This document shows, in pieces, positions 1 through 11,639 of a stretch of 64,000 nucleotides of DNA; position 1 is the first letter of the stretch; every line of letters starts with the position of its first letter. Where the stretch lies: positions 1,240,001-1,304,000 of the forward strand of contig JAPVLO010000276.1 in the NCBI GenBank assembly GCA_027257055.1. The letters are read 5' to 3'. The translations under genes were made by a program, and so were the position numbers. A model generated the notes under the pieces. It did no database searches and had not been told where the DNA came from. It saw nothing but the letters and a program-made list of their open reading frames with translations. The stretch comes from Cephalopachus bancanus. Lineage: Eukaryota; Chordata; Mammalia; Primates; Tarsiidae.

Positions 1-534
1 CAGTGTCCACACAATGGGTGCAGTGGACCCACTGGCCATTCCAGGTAGCCTCAGTTAGGAATACGGTCAGTTTCCTGAGCAGGCTTGCCTATGAAGTCAC
101 TTATGGTCAGCACACGGTCATGTCTACATATGTCCAAGACCCCCAGTTGGAGGCATACTTCACGAACGGGCCCCATGAGCGACTACCAAATCTACAAGAT
201 CACTACACAGGAAGCCTTCTCAGGTAGATGCACCTGTCAGGTAAACCCACCGTGGGCTCCTGTGTTGACCCTAACTCAAGTTTTTTTCACTTCTCAGGAA
301 ATAGGGGCAGGACATGGCAGGAAGAAGGGGAGGGAGGGGCAACCCCTTTCTCCCAGGACCCAGTGCTAAGAGATGGGACAGGTTCACTGAGACCACGTGC
401 TATATCTAGTTCCATGAGCTCTATAGGTCCCTTTATTCCCTCAAGTTTCTGCAGCAACTCCATATGAGGTTTCATCTGACGAGGCATAGTGTGGATAGCC
501 TTTGCTGGTAGACAGATGTGGGTCTGATTTTCTA

Positions 535-735
535 CTCAGTGATTTATTAATCAGTAACCTTGGGCAAGGTAATTAACCACTTTGAGCCTCAAGTTTCCTC
601 ATCTGTAAAATGGAGATAATAACACCTACTCATAGGGTGGTTGTGAGGATTAAATGCCGTCATGTGTATAAAATGTTTACTACAAAGCTTGGTGCGTAGT
701 AAATGCTCAATAAATGTCAGCTACTAATTAATCCT
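535..735 (+). mobile_element. MIR SINE, + strand
   Basis: It carries the MIR core and tail: ccttgggcaagg, cctcatctgtaaaatgg, ggttgtgaggattaaatg and ctcaataaatg in consensus order. Confidence 0.85.
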
Positions 736-1352
736 TATTATTTGAAAACAGTGTTCTGCTGCCAAAATGTTTGCAAATTCTCTGATCTCGCCCTATTCTT
801 CTATTTTATGGGAGAGGAGACCAGGGTCAGAGAAGGGGGATGATTTTCCCAAGGTCACAGCAGGAGTTCAAGAGCATGTTTCTTCAGGAACTCTCTCCCT
901 CTCTCCTCTCCTAGAAGCATGTCCTCCATTCTTCATTTTGGTTTTGTTGGTTTTTGCTGTTTTGTTGCTTCCCTGGACAAAGCCTCCTCTCTCCCCACCA
1001 CTCTTCCCTCAGAAGTAGTCCAGCACCAGGCCATCTGCTGCTTTCGCATCTTAGGGGTCACTGTATCCTTTGACTCTGACCTTGCATCTCATGGATCTAG
1101 GCCTCTCCTCAGTGGGCCATTGGCTTCTCCACAGGGATTTCTGTTTGTTCTCTCCAGGCTTCTGAGTGTCCCCCCATCTGTATCCTCAGCCCTGGGAACA
1201 CCACTCCAGAGAGGAGGGGAAAGTGTGACTCTGACAGCATTAAACTGTGTATTGGAAAGGACATGGTATCTTGACACAGAAGATGGCGGCGTGACATCTG
1301 ACAGGTCCCAACCCCCTCTGAGTCTCAGTTTACTCACTGGTCAAACAGTTCT

Positions 1353-1638
1353 AGCTGGGTGCAGTGATACTTTGGGAGGCTGAGGGGAGAGGATTGCTTG
1401 AGCCTAGGAGTTTGAGACCAGCCTGGGCAACGTAGCGAGACCTCATCACTACCAAAAATAAAAAAATCAAAAAATTAGCTGGGCGTGGTGGCATGCACCT
1501 GTAGTCCCAGCTACTCTGGAGGCTGAGGCAGAAGGCTTGCTTAAGCCCAGAAGGTCAAGGCTGCAGTGAGCCATCATGGTACCGCTGCCCTCCAACCTGG
1601 GTGACAGAGGATGAGCCCAACTCAACAAAACAAAACAG
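1353..1638 (+). mobile_element. Alu dimer, + strand, old (J-like)
   Basis: Left arm starts gctgggtgcagtg; the A-rich linker at about 1455-1475 is followed by the right arm (agctgggcgtggtgg) and an impure A tail. It is strongly diverged from the young copies. Confidence 0.88.
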
Positions 1639-1734
1639 GAGTTCTGTAATTCTAACCCTGAAGATCTCACAGTCAGGGTGAGAATCACTTAAGAACTGAA
1701 CAAGGATGCGTGCTGTAAAGTAAAGGAACAACCA

Positions 1735-1930
1735 CAGTGCACATTACCGAGAGCCATGAATTTTGGCTGCAAGCACACTGACCTCACAGCCAGAGCGTGG
1801 AGATCTGAGTGCTGTCCCTCCAGCTCTGGTGCAAAAGACCTCGGGCATGTGGCACAGCTTCTTCCAGTCTCAGCTTCCTTATCTATAAGACAGGCTGTGA
1901 GGAATGAATGACATGGGAGTCTATCAGTAG
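1735..1930 (+). mobile_element. MIR SINE, + strand, diverged
   Basis: MIR order is recognisable: a diverged acctcgggca block, then tctcagcttccttatctata, then ggctgtgaggaatgaatgac. It is decayed. Confidence 0.6.
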
Positions 1931-2261
1931 CTGCTTTTGCAGGTGTTAGCTGTTCCACAAATGGGAGGTCACATCTCCCAGCTAAGCTTTCTTACACCAC
2001 ACGTGCCCCTCCAAGCTATACAAAGGACATCTCTGTGCCCATGTGAGAGCCAGAGCCCAGTTGCCTCCCCTTCCCTGGTATTTTCTCCTGTACTTACCCT
2101 CCTGAATCCTCCTCACCCCCACTTCCCTCAGCCCTGGGAAGAGGCCCAGGAGAGAGTCCCTCAGTCTGACTGTAAACGTCTAGGAAACTCCTCCCCTGGC
2201 CTCCCCAGGCCAGGCAGGGCTAGAGCAGTGCTGGTCTGGAATCAACGTTTCAACCCCACAT

Positions 2262-2425
2262 GCTATCATGGAGAGAGTAAGGTCTGGGCATTGAGATCTG
2301 GAATTTTGTCCCTGCTTTGCCATTTATTGGTCTTGCAACATTTAGCTTGTCACTTGTCCTCTCTGGGATTTGGTTTCCTCAACTTTAAATGGCAGACCAG
2401 AACTAGAAGTCTCTGTGGTTCTCCT
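2262..2425 (+). mobile_element. MIR SINE, + strand
   Basis: It contains tgctttgccatttattgg, tgtcctctctgggatttggt and ttcctcaactttaaatgg, the MIR 5' half and core; the 3' tail is missing. Confidence 0.65.
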
Positions 2426-2656
2426 ATAGCATGAAGAAGCCCTAACTGAAAAATAACTGCTGGGTGGGGTGTTTCTCTAAGATATACTTATTGGGCACAA
2501 CCAGAACAGAGCTTTTATTTAACAGAGCTTATTTAACTTCCTTTGAAGTTGGATTTTTATTGTTTTTCCAAGGTCAGGGGACTATGAGTTAAGATTTTGA
2601 TGGAGAACTTGGCTCTTGGGCCCTATTTTTTGCCACAGTGGGCTGAGTCCCTGGAC

Positions 2657-2955
2657 TTTTTTTTATTTTTTATTTTTGAGTTGGAGTCTCACTCTGTCGC
2701 CCAGACTGGAGTGCAGTGGCCGCTCCCTGCCACTGCAGCCTCGACCTGCTGGGCTCCGGCGATCCTTCCACCCCAGCCTTCCGAGTAGCCGAAATTACAG
2801 GCATGCGCTACCACGCCCGACTGATTTTTTGATTTATTGTAGAGATGAGTTCTCACTAGGTTGCCCAGGCGGGTCTCGAACCCTCAGGCTCAGGCAATCC
2901 ACTCTCCTCAGCCTCCCAAAGCGTGGGATTACAGGTTGAGCCACCAAGCTCGGCT
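2657..2955 (-). mobile_element. Alu dimer, - strand, strepsirrhine type
   Basis: This is the first copy of the young type in the window. Read on -, it has linker CTACAATAAATC, a left-arm GGTTCGAGACC B box and a GACTCCAACTC 3' end before the A tail (2658-2677 on +). Confidence 0.93.
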
Positions 2956-3258
2956 TTTTTTTTTTTTTTTTTGAGTCCAGGTCTCAGCCTGTCACCCAGG
3001 TTGTAGTACAGTGGCATGATCACGACGATCAAGGTTCACAGCACCCCCTGAGCTCAGGTGATTCTCTCACCTCAGCCTTCCAAGTAGCTGGGATTACAGG
3101 TGCATGCCACCATACCTGGCTAATTTTTCTTATGTTGTTGTATAGACGAGGCTTCACTATGTTGCCTAGACTGGTCTCAAACTCCCAGCCTCAAGCAACC
3201 CACCAGCCTTGGCCTCCCAAAGTGCTGGGATTACAGGCGTTAGCCACCATGCCCGGCC
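2956..3258 (-). mobile_element. Alu dimer, - strand, older
   Basis: A J-like copy abutting the previous one head to tail; it ends gccaccatgcccggcc at 3258 after a T18 tract at 2956. Confidence 0.9.
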
Positions 3259-3259
3259 T

Positions 3260-4188
3260 GGACTCTTTTTTCTGGAACCTGGTGCCATCTGCCCCTGATG
3301 CTCCTTCCATCCTGCCCCCGGCCATGCTATCCCTTCTGCCCTTGTGATGATGATTGCAGCATCAGTGCATGGCTGATAGGAGATGGGGTTGGGGAGGTGC
3401 AATGCATCAAGCCCCAGAGAACCCCATCTATAGCTCAGCCTGAGAAGAGATGTGGGTTGTAATTAGGAGACCTTGGTGAGACTTTCTCCTATGAAAGGAC
3501 ATGAAAAGTTGCAGTGGGGAGCTGGGAGGAGGCAGGGCTTCTCTTTAGCAAAGGGGTGCAGCAGAGCTCCTCTGTCCCCGTGGCATGGCCCCAGGCCCCT
3601 GATATCTGTGGGACAGGACTGGAGAACAGGTCTCGGGTTTAATGTTGTGAACCAGCAGGCCGAGGAAAATTATCAGAACGCTCAACTGTCCATGTCACGA
3701 GGAAGCCCTGAGCTTGTGCGTGTTGACTCTTCTCTGGGTAGAGAGGGAGAAGCTTTCAATCATGAAAAACCCCAAATTTTCAGACTGTCAGAGGTGGAGG
3801 GAACCTGAGACATCATCCAGTCCTGGGGTAGCAAGTAGGTGTCTCCAGGAACGCTAATTCTGATCATTGGTGGTATGCTGAACTCTGAGTTTAGGGAGGG
3901 GAAAAGGCTACTGTGATCCATTAGTGATGTCTGCCCTGGGTGTGTCTTGTGAGCACGTGAATCCTTTGCATTTGCTATCCACAGCATGATTGGACCCAGG
4001 ACTCTCAGCTAGTGGAGAACCCACACTCAGACCTCCCACCTCCTAAACCAGTACTCTTCCCACAGTCCATCATGGGTCCTCTTCTTCAGGTGGTTTCAGG
4101 GGTTGTCCTCAGGTTCTGGGTATTTCCTCACGCCTAAGAAGGAGTTGGCAGAAATGGGAACAGAAACTTTTTGTTTTAATATTTAAAG
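3260..4188. other. Intronic sequence, no recognised element
   Basis: About 0.9 kb of POU2F3 5' intron between Alus. I saw no repeat, exon or motif that I could support. Confidence 0.5.
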
Positions 4189-4189
4189 G

Positions 4190-4470
4190 AGCTGGGCCTG
4201 GTGACTCACCCTATAATCCTAGCACTCTGGGAGGCTGAGGTGAGAGGATTGCCTGAGCCCATAGGTTTGAGACCAGCCTGTGCAACTTGGCAAGACCTCG
4301 TCTCTACAATAAATCAAAAAATTAGCTGGGCATGGTGATGCATGCCTGTAGTTCCAGCTACTTGAAAGGATCACCTGAGCCCAGCTGGTTGAGGCTGCGG
4401 TAGCCGTGAGTGTGCCACTGCATTCCAGCCTGGGCAACAGAGTGAGACTCCAATTCAAAAAATAAAAGAT
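4190..4470 (+). mobile_element. Alu dimer, + strand
   Basis: Starts agctgggcctggtgactc; linker tctacaataaatc near 4304; 3' end gactccaattc and an A-rich tail. Confidence 0.9.
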
Positions 4471-4479
4471 AAAATTTAA

Positions 4480-5540
4480 AGGAAATTGAAAGCTATGGAG
4501 ATTAAGCCGCTTGCCAAAGTTCAGCATAAAACAGCCTTTGAAGTAACCCTACAACCTAGTTTACTGTGTGTTTTCTGGACAAAACTCTGACCATTAGGTC
4601 ACACTTCCCGGTTCCTTGGAGGAATCTCAAGTACCAAAAAAGGTAGGCATAGATCTGGGGTGCCCTGGGAAAAAAACGTTTTGAAATGACCTCAGTGGAA
4701 ATTCCTCAGTTCGCCCTAATGGCAGCTCCTCAGGAGTGTGTCAAAGGACCCCGTACCTTCGTAACTGCTTTCCCAGGAAGTGCCAGCATGTTGCCCAGTG
4801 GTCATGAGGGGTCCCGGAAGTCATACTGGGTTATACCGGAAAGCAGAGCTGGTGAGAAGAGAGCAGTCTAGAAATGGGAGAGGCTCAGCCCCATTGCCGA
4901 ATGTTCTCTGCATTGTTTACCAGGCAGAAGTGAAAAATCCTGCTTGCACAGTTCTCTGGCTTCCACCTCCCTCATCCAGAGAATTGCTCCCCGGGCAAAC
5001 TCACATCCCTGCCTGCCAAAGCTATGCAAATCAGCCTACAAGGCTGGGCTGTTGGTTTAGCTGGGAGGTGGGAAAGCGGGCCACCCTCTTGAGGGCCCAC
5101 GGCCAGCCCCTAGTATTGGGGGCCTGGCCAGGCAGTACAGGCCACTGCCGGTCGGTGTCCATGGCTGCAGAGGGGAGGAGGGGCAGAGGTGGAAGCTGCC
5201 TTTGTCACTTGGCACCTCCTGCATATGGATTCCTGGGCTTTCTCCCCAGGACTCCACTGGGTGTCATGGTCATCCTGACCCAAAGAGATTCTGTCAGAAC
5301 CCTGAGGCTCCTCCAAATTTCCGTGTGCCTTTTATCCTCTTGATCACTTAATCCAAATACTGTGGGCTAGGTGTTACCTTCAGATTTAACCCAAATCCCT
5401 CCAAAGACAGCTCTGCAACTTGTTGGAGCGCTTTGCTGGAGATGAACAGTCTCCAATACCACGTGGGAGCAGGGAGATGTGGAGCTAAGCTGAGCCTTGG
5501 ATGAGTCCTCAGACCTTCTCTGGGTTTAAGAGATATCAGC
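4480..5540. other. Intronic sequence with one perfect octamer
   Basis: No interspersed repeat recognised. It contains a perfect ATGCAAAT at 5024-5031 in a moderately GC-rich context. Confidence 0.45.
5024..5031 (+). promoter_or_regulatory. Canonical POU octamer ATGCAAAT
   Basis: An exact match to the site bound by OCT-family proteins, in unique intron sequence of an OCT-family gene. Function is inferred only; an 8-mer occurs by chance about twice per 64 kb on both strands. Confidence 0.3.
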
Positions 5541-5544
5541 AACG

Positions 5545-5745
5545 GACTTATGCTACAGTGGAAAGAACACACTGCCTTGGGGTTGGAGACATGGGTTTTT
5601 TGTGTCCCCCGAGGCTTATTCCCCACGCACGCCCATTCTCTAAAAGCTCTGTCACTGTGGGCACTGAGCCTTGCTGAGACTTGGTTTCCTCACCTGTAAT
5701 GGGGTCAATAATGATACTTCATCTTCCCAAAGGCTGAGCACTTGC
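5545..5745 (+). mobile_element. MIR SINE, + strand
   Basis: Starts tgctacagtggaaagaac, continues through gggcactgagcc and cacctgtaatggggtcaata; the 3' end is decayed. Confidence 0.7.
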
Positions 5746-5749
5746 CTGG

Positions 5750-6570
5750 ATTATCCTGAGGTCCCTCCCGGTCCTGTGAGCTGGGGCTCCCAGGGTTTGC
5801 CCCCTCCTGCTTTCTTCAATGAAGCCTTCCTGGTCCCTATTCCCAGGGCCCCATGAGAACTCAAAGAGGCCTAGAGAAGTCCCAGCTGGTGGCTCTTCCA
5901 ACTTTGTCCAGATCTCACCTAACTGCCTCCAAGACCTCCAAACAGGGGATTCTGATGCTTCCTTTGTGAGCCCTTTCTGCCCCAGCCCTCCTCTCTGTGT
6001 ACTTAATCTTTTATTTGTGTACAGAACAAACAGGACAGAGAGAAATGGTGATGAGAGTTCCTTAGTTCTTCCTGCGCCTGTCTTTGCAGATGCTGTAGAC
6101 AGTGACTAGATTCTAGGAAGGGAAAAAAAAGTCCTGGTACATTTCAATCACATGCACTGAATCCTAACTTTAGAGATGAAGGGAATTTTAGCAGTCACTT
6201 GAGATCCTTTTTGTGGCATCAATTTGCCCCATCAATTAAAAACCTACTTCTGTAACAGCCCTGAAATAAGCAGCCTCTGCCTGAATACTCTTAAGGATGG
6301 GGAGCTCTGTCGATGTGACACTGTGGGTTTCACTGGGGACAATTCCACTTTCGACAGAATCCTTCCTTGTGCTGAGATAAAGCCTGCTTCCCACAGCTCC
6401 TGCCACTGGCCTTGTTCTGCTTTTCAGAGCTGCAGACTAAGCCTGCTTCACTTCCATGCCAGTATCTGGGGAGGAAGGATAAGTCCACTGACATTGATTT
6501 CAGCACTGACTGTGCACCAGGCAAAGTGCCAGGTGCTTTCAAGTGTTCTCTCAGTGAATTTTTTAAATGC
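5750..6570. other. Intronic sequence, no recognised element
   Basis: No element supported in this span; 5810-5900 may be L2-derived (caatgaagccttcctggtc) but that is weak. Confidence 0.4.
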
Positions 6571-6590
6571 TCAGTATGAAAAATTTTCGA

Positions 6591-6644
6591 CACACAGAAA
6601 ATAGAATACACACAGAAAATAGAATACACACAGAAAATAGAATA
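6591..6644 (+). repeat. Three perfect tandem copies of an 18-bp unit
   Basis: The unit cacacagaaaatagaata occurs at 6591-6608, 6609-6626 and 6627-6644 with no mismatch. Confidence 0.95.
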
Positions 6645-6740
6645 CTTTAATGAACAGCCATTTATCCATCATCCCGATTTAATAATTGACACTTTGCCAT
6701 ATTGTCTTCATTCACTATTCTGAAGTGTATTATTTACAAC
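6630..6740 (+). mobile_element. Old L1-type 3' fragment, piece 1
   Basis: It contains aatgaacagccatttatcc, catcccgatttaataattg and gacactttgccatattg, the order of a common old L1 3' untranslated type. Exact subfamily not determined. Confidence 0.5.
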
Positions 6741-7042
6741 TTTATTTATTTATTTACTTATTTGAACCAGAGTCTCACTCTTCACCCAGGCTGCAGTGCA
6801 GTGGCATGATCATACCCACCACAGCCTCCACCTGCTGGGCTTAGGCAATCCTTCTGCCGCAGTTTTCCAAGTAGCTGGATCTACAGGCGAGCACCATCAT
6901 ACCTGGCTAATTTTTTGATTTGTTGTAGAGACAAAATCTTGCCAAGTTGCCCAGTCTGGTCTCAATCCCCTGGACTCAGGCAATCCACTCACCTTAGCCT
7001 CCCAAAAATGCTGGGATTACAGGCAGGAGCCACCGCACCTGG
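6741..7042 (-). mobile_element. Alu dimer, - strand
   Basis: Tail replaced by ttta/ttat repeats at 6741-6760; ends gccaccgcacctggtt. It forms a closely spaced inverted pair with the next Alu (28 bp gap). Confidence 0.9.
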
Positions 7043-7071
7043 TTTATAAGTTTATTTTTAAAATATTTTTT

Positions 7072-7360
7072 CTGTAATCTCAGCATTTTGGGAGGCGGAG
7101 TCAAGAGGATTGCCTGAGTCCAGGAGTTTGAGACCAGCCTGGACAACTTGGCAAGACCTCATTTCTACAATAAGCCAAAAAATTAGCTGGGTGTGGTGGC
7201 TCACCTTGTGATTCCAGCTACTCAGAAGGCTGAGACGGAGGGTTCACCTGAGCCCAGCAAGTCAAGGCTGTGGTGGCTGTGAGCATACCACTGCACTCCA
7301 GTCTGGGCGGCAAAGTGAGACTCTGACTCAAAAAAATAAATAAATAAAATTAATTAATTA
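7072..7360 (+). mobile_element. Alu dimer, + strand
   Basis: Lacks the first few bases of the left arm (starts tctgtaatctcagcat); linker ctacaataagcc; tail of aaataa and attaatt units. Confidence 0.88.
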
Positions 7361-7365
7361 ATTAA

Positions 7366-7640
7366 CTTTTTATTTTAGACATTTTCAGACAAATGCAAAA
7401 ATAGAAACCAGTACAATGAGCCCCATGTACTCATCACCCATTCTTAGCAACCATCAAATTCTTAACATTCTTGTTGCTGGAATATTTTCTCGTGAATTAC
7501 AGGCATTAGAACATTTCAGTCCTAAGTATGGGAACATGCATCTCTAAAACATGAGGACATTTTTCTTTTTAAGTACAATATTATTACCACACTTAACAAA
7601 ACGAATCCCTCACTTAATTCTCATAAGGAGTTTTGATGGT
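7366..7640 (+). mobile_element. Old L1-type 3' fragment, piece 2
   Basis: The same sequence type as 6630-6740 resumes (cccatgtactcatcaccca, aacatgcatctctaaaacat, ggacatttttc). The two Alus sit between two copies or halves of this old element. Confidence 0.45.
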
Positions 7641-7945
7641 AAAATATCTTAAAATATGCACACAAATTTTTAATCGCCCTATATATCAGTTATGATATTA
7701 TTTCTATTCTTGGTTCCAGTTGGAGGTTAGTCATTGGTATTGCTGAAGGAAGTTTATCAGGGTTCACGTTGCAGCAGACGGTCTTAAAAATGGGGCATTT
7801 CTGTGCAATTGACTACTTTGAGTATCCAATAGAAAGTAGAAAAGAAGATTTCTAGATTGCATTATTTGTTGAAATATAATTCTCTAATAAAAATCTTTGG
7901 TTTACTTTTTAAAATTTTTTATCATGGTAAAAAGCATAACATAAA

Positions 7946-8243
7946 TTTTTTTTTTTTTTTTTTGAGTTGGAGTCTCACTCCATCACCTAGGCTGAAGTAC
8001 AGTGGTCATGGCCACCCCAGCGTCAACCTGCTGGGCTCTGGCAATCCTTCCAACTCAGTCTTCCAAGTAGCCGGAACTACAGGCACACATTACCATGCCT
8101 AGCTAATTTTTAAAAAATTTATTGTAGAGACGAGGTCTCACCAAGTTGCCTGGGCTGGTGTTGAACCTGTGGGCTTAGGCAGATCCACTCACCTTGGCCT
8201 CCCAAAGTGCTGGGATTACAGGCTGAGCCACTGAGCCCGGCCC
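7946..8243 (-). mobile_element. Alu dimer, - strand
   Basis: T17 tract, gagttggagtctcactcc, ends gccactgagcccggcc. It forms an inverted pair with the following Alu at a 20-bp spacing. Confidence 0.93.
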
Positions 8244-8262
8244 ATAAAATTTACGAAAAAGA

Positions 8263-8550
8263 AGCCAGGCTCAGTGGCTCAGCCTGTAATCCTGTGCTTT
8301 GGGAGGCTGAGGTGAATGAATTGCCTGAGCCTGCGTGTTCGAGACCTGCCTGGGCAACTTGGCGAGACCTAATCTCTATAATAAATAAAAAATTAGCCGG
8401 ACGTGGTAGCGCGCACCTGCACTTCCAGCTACTTGGAAGGCTGAGGCGGAAGGATCACCGGATCCCAGCAGGTCGAGGCTGCAGTGGCTGGGAGCGGCCA
8501 CAGCACTCCAGTCTGGGTGATGGAGTGAGACTCCAACTCAAAAAAAAAAT
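8263..8550 (+). mobile_element. Alu dimer, + strand, strepsirrhine type
   Basis: Starts gccaggctcagtggctcagc and ends gactccaactcaaaaaaaaa. The left-arm B box region reads tgttcgagacctgc. Confidence 0.93.
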
Positions 8551-8558
8551 TTTTTTTT

Positions 8559-8753
8559 GGCGAGACCTCATCTCTACAATAAATCAAAAACTAGCCGGGC
8601 ATGGTAGCGCACGCCTGTAGTTCCAGCTACTTGGAAGGCTGAGGCGGAAGGATCGCGGGAGCCCAGCAGGTCGAGGCTGTGGTGGCTAGTAGCAACCACT
8701 GCACTCCAGTCTGGGTGACAGAGTGAGACTCCAACTCAAAATAAAAAAAAATT
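8559..8753 (+). mobile_element. Partial Alu (end of left arm plus right arm), + strand
   Basis: Begins ggcgagacctcatctctac and repeats the linker and entire right arm of the copy just before it. It is either a second truncated insertion or a partial internal duplication of the preceding Alu. Confidence 0.88.
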
Positions 8754-8759
8754 TTACGA

Positions 8760-9435
8760 AAAAGAATTTACTACCTTAACCATTTCTAGGCATATGGTTC
8801 TTCCTCTGTCTTTGATTTAGATAGTTGATGTTTTAACATAAATGCAGGGCTTTACGTTCATTCCTGTTATGTTTTATCTTGTTGGTTTTGGCTTCTTATT
8901 ATAGTCTACCAAATATTTTCTAATCCTGATTCAGCCCCCACTTTTATGTATTTCTTTCTGCTCTCTGCTTTGAATCACTTCCAAATTTGATCAGCATCTA
9001 TCCTGTTTATTAGCCTAAGCTGTTGATGAAAGTCTAATATGGCACTCTACTTTTCCTGTGTCCGACACTTGTTGCAGTGGATTTATGGAAAAACTGAGTT
9101 TGGTTGTCGAGAAATCCGAATTCTTTTCTGGAGAAGGTTCTCTGAGGCTATGTGTGACCTCAGGAATGTGTTTTCCCCTCTGAGATTGGACTTCAGTGTT
9201 AGAATCTGAAAGTAATGCTCCTGGCCATATGTGTTCTGTCCTGTTCTGGTTTTTTTTCTTTTCTTTTCTTTTCCTTCAAGTGGCAGCCATCTTCCAAAGA
9301 CGGAGCCAGGGATCGGAAATCAAATGTGTTCAGGTTTTTGCAGATGGCGATGCCTGTGGTTTCTTAGGTCTGAATAGAAGGTTCGTTTCATAACAATTTC
9401 TCAGTGACTTGGATCAGTATATCAGACAGTCGTTC
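8760..9435. other. Intronic sequence, no recognised element
   Basis: AT-rich; parts resemble old L1 3' sequence (8790-9060), not assigned. The 65-residue ORF at 9196 has no recognisable domain. Confidence 0.4.
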
Positions 9436-9439
9436 AGCA

Positions 9440-9770
9440 CCGACTATATTGCCAGACACTGTTTTAGACACTAAGGCGCAAAGATCAACTAGAATAGTGA
9501 CCCTGGTCTCTGGGAGCTCACAGTCTCATGAGGGAAGCAGATTCACAAACCACTGACCCTAAGAAATGTGGCATGCACTGTAAGAGCTCTAGATAAGAGA
9601 CGAGGAAACACAGAGGAGGAATTCCTTCATTCTGCTTTGGATAAGCTTCATGGAGGATATGACATTTGAGTTGGGCCTTGAAGGATGAGTATGTATTTTC
9701 TAGATAGAGATGAGGGAGAAAAGAGCATTCCTGTCATTGGGAACAGCAAATGCAAAGTCCCTAATACAGG
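9440..9770 (-). mobile_element. L2 LINE 3' region, - strand
   Basis: Antisense L2 order: gccagacactgttttagac, gggagctcacagtctcatg, acatttgagttgggccttg, aaggatgag, then gggaacagcaaatgcaaag. Confidence 0.8.
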
Positions 9771-10029
9771 CCCAGACTCCACCTTTTGGGAAATGGCCTA
9801 GGATGTTTGGAACCCAGCTCTGCAGTTGCATAATGCTTCCTAGTTTAAAAATCATGATCACCAGCTTTATCTCACGCAATTTCCAGCATCTTCCTGGAAA
9901 GGAAATGGGAATTCTAACCTTTACAACTAGAACCCTGAGGGCTCAGGAGGTCTCTGCTTTGCTCACAGTCACATAGCTTGGGAATTGATGGAGCTCAGGC
10001 CTGGACCCCAGTGCTCTGACTTCCAGTCC

Positions 10030-10770
10030 AGGACTCTTCCTAAATGTGCCCTGCTACTCCTCTACATGACATCTTAAAGAGGTCGAAAAGAAGTTTTTGG
10101 TTATTGCAGACCAGCATTTAACACAACATGATCATTGCATCTCTTGCTTTCTCTGCGAAAAAGGAGCGCCTTCTTCACTGTTTCAAAGGTGAAGGAATTT
10201 GAGTGTCCTGGGAATGGTTCACCAGTCATCTTAACCTGGAGCACTAGGGCAGCAGCAGAACCCCAGCGAGCCAGACCACGGCCTGCAGTTCCCAGGTACC
10301 AGCTCCCAGGCCTTCCTGTAGGCTGGGTGGGGAGTGGTGCCTGGTAGAACAAGCCCAGTGGACCATGGAGGAGAAGCAGGAACAAGCATGGCAGTAAAAT
10401 GAGGGTGAGGCAGTTCCCCCTCAGCCAGATCTGGAGAGGGAATCAAGTGTCATCAGATAGCCACTTCATGCTTCTATTAGACCACGTCACCATGTCTTGA
10501 CACAGACCCTCAGATGCTCTACCTGAGCTAGGAGCCTTGAGAAAAGCCATGCCTCCCGAGAACATTCTGACCTGCGTTGTAGTGGAATTGGAATAAGAAT
10601 AGGAATAGCTTGGAAAACTCAACCCTTAGTAAGTGCCAAGGGTTGAGCTATGCCTCTGCCCTCTTCTCTCCTGGAGCATAGGGGGCCAGTCTTTTGGGAG
10701 GCCGTGACCTCTGATCCTTCCATTCAGTAAGCCTGGGAAAATAGATACTGCTGCAGGCAAGAATAGATTT
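10030..10770. other. Intronic sequence, no recognised element
   Basis: Unique-looking, moderately GC-rich. The short ORFs here have no recognisable product. Confidence 0.45.
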
Positions 10771-10771
10771 G

Positions 10772-11034
10772 AGGCTGGGTGCAGTGACTCACACCTATGA
10801 TCCCACCACTTTGGGAGGCTGAAGTGGGAGTATTGCCTGAGCCCAGGAGCTCGAGACCAGCGTGGACAACCTAGCGAGACCTCAGCACTACAAAAAATTA
10901 GCTGGTGCATGCCTGTAATCCCAGCTACTCGGGCGGCTGAGGCAGGAGGATTGCTTGAGCCCAGGAGATCAAGGCTGCGGCGAGTCGTGATTGTGCCTGA
11001 GCAACAGAGTAAAATTCTGTCTCAAAAAAAAAAA
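10772..11034 (+). mobile_element. Alu, + strand, with small deletions in both arms
   Basis: Starts ggctgggtgcagtgactcac; the right arm lacks the usual gtggcac... start; the end tctgtctcaaaaaaaa is haplorhine/J-like. Confidence 0.88.
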
Positions 11035-11263
11035 GAATGGGTTTGATAAGGGGAAACTCCATCACCAGGCTGCAGGTGCATCCTCATGGTGAGAGGCCTC
11101 TTGAGAAGTGCCACAGAAAAACTTCGAGGCAAGAGAAATCGCTAATTCTGTTGACTGGAGTGTTTTAAAATTAATCTCTGAATTCTGCTTGCCCACCTTT
11201 TCCACTGTGTGGATATCACAAACAGCATTATAATGTCATTCACAGAAATCAAAAGTAAAGACT

Positions 11264-11545
11264 TTTTGATTTTTGAGTTGGAATCTCATTCTGCCCCCAG
11301 GCTGGAGTGCAGTGGCACACTCACGGCCACCGCAGCCTCAACCTGCTGGGCTCAGGCTATCCTTCCACTTCAGCCTTCTGAGTAGCTGGAACTACAGGCG
11401 TGTGCCATGATGCCCAGCTCATTTTTTGATTTATTATAGAGACGAGGTCTCACCAAGTTGCCCAGGCTGGTCATCCTCAGGTAATCCTTTCGCCTTCACC
11501 TCCCAAAGTGCTGGGATTGCAGGTGTGAGCCACCGTCCCTGGCTT
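11264..11545 (-). mobile_element. Alu dimer, - strand
   Basis: Starts ttttgagttggaatctcatt; linker (on -) CTATAATAAATC; internal gap near 11480 in the left arm; ends gccaccgtccctggc. Confidence 0.9.
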
Positions 11546-11639
11546 GAAGACATTTTTAAATTGTTCGTAAACTCTATGACCCTCTCCTCTCCAAATCAAA
11601 CTGTTTTTCAAAATTTTTATTTTGCCTCTCTCCCCACCC

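Noticed and set aside
2597..2939. ORFs with [15 protein letters not shown] / [12 protein letters not shown] peptides here and at about 20 other places
   Set aside because: These are translations of antisense Alu elements, not genes.
9278..9334. Possible exon after the ttttccttcaag acceptor-like tract
   Set aside because: The translation does not match POU2F3 and the downstream gttttt is a poor donor.
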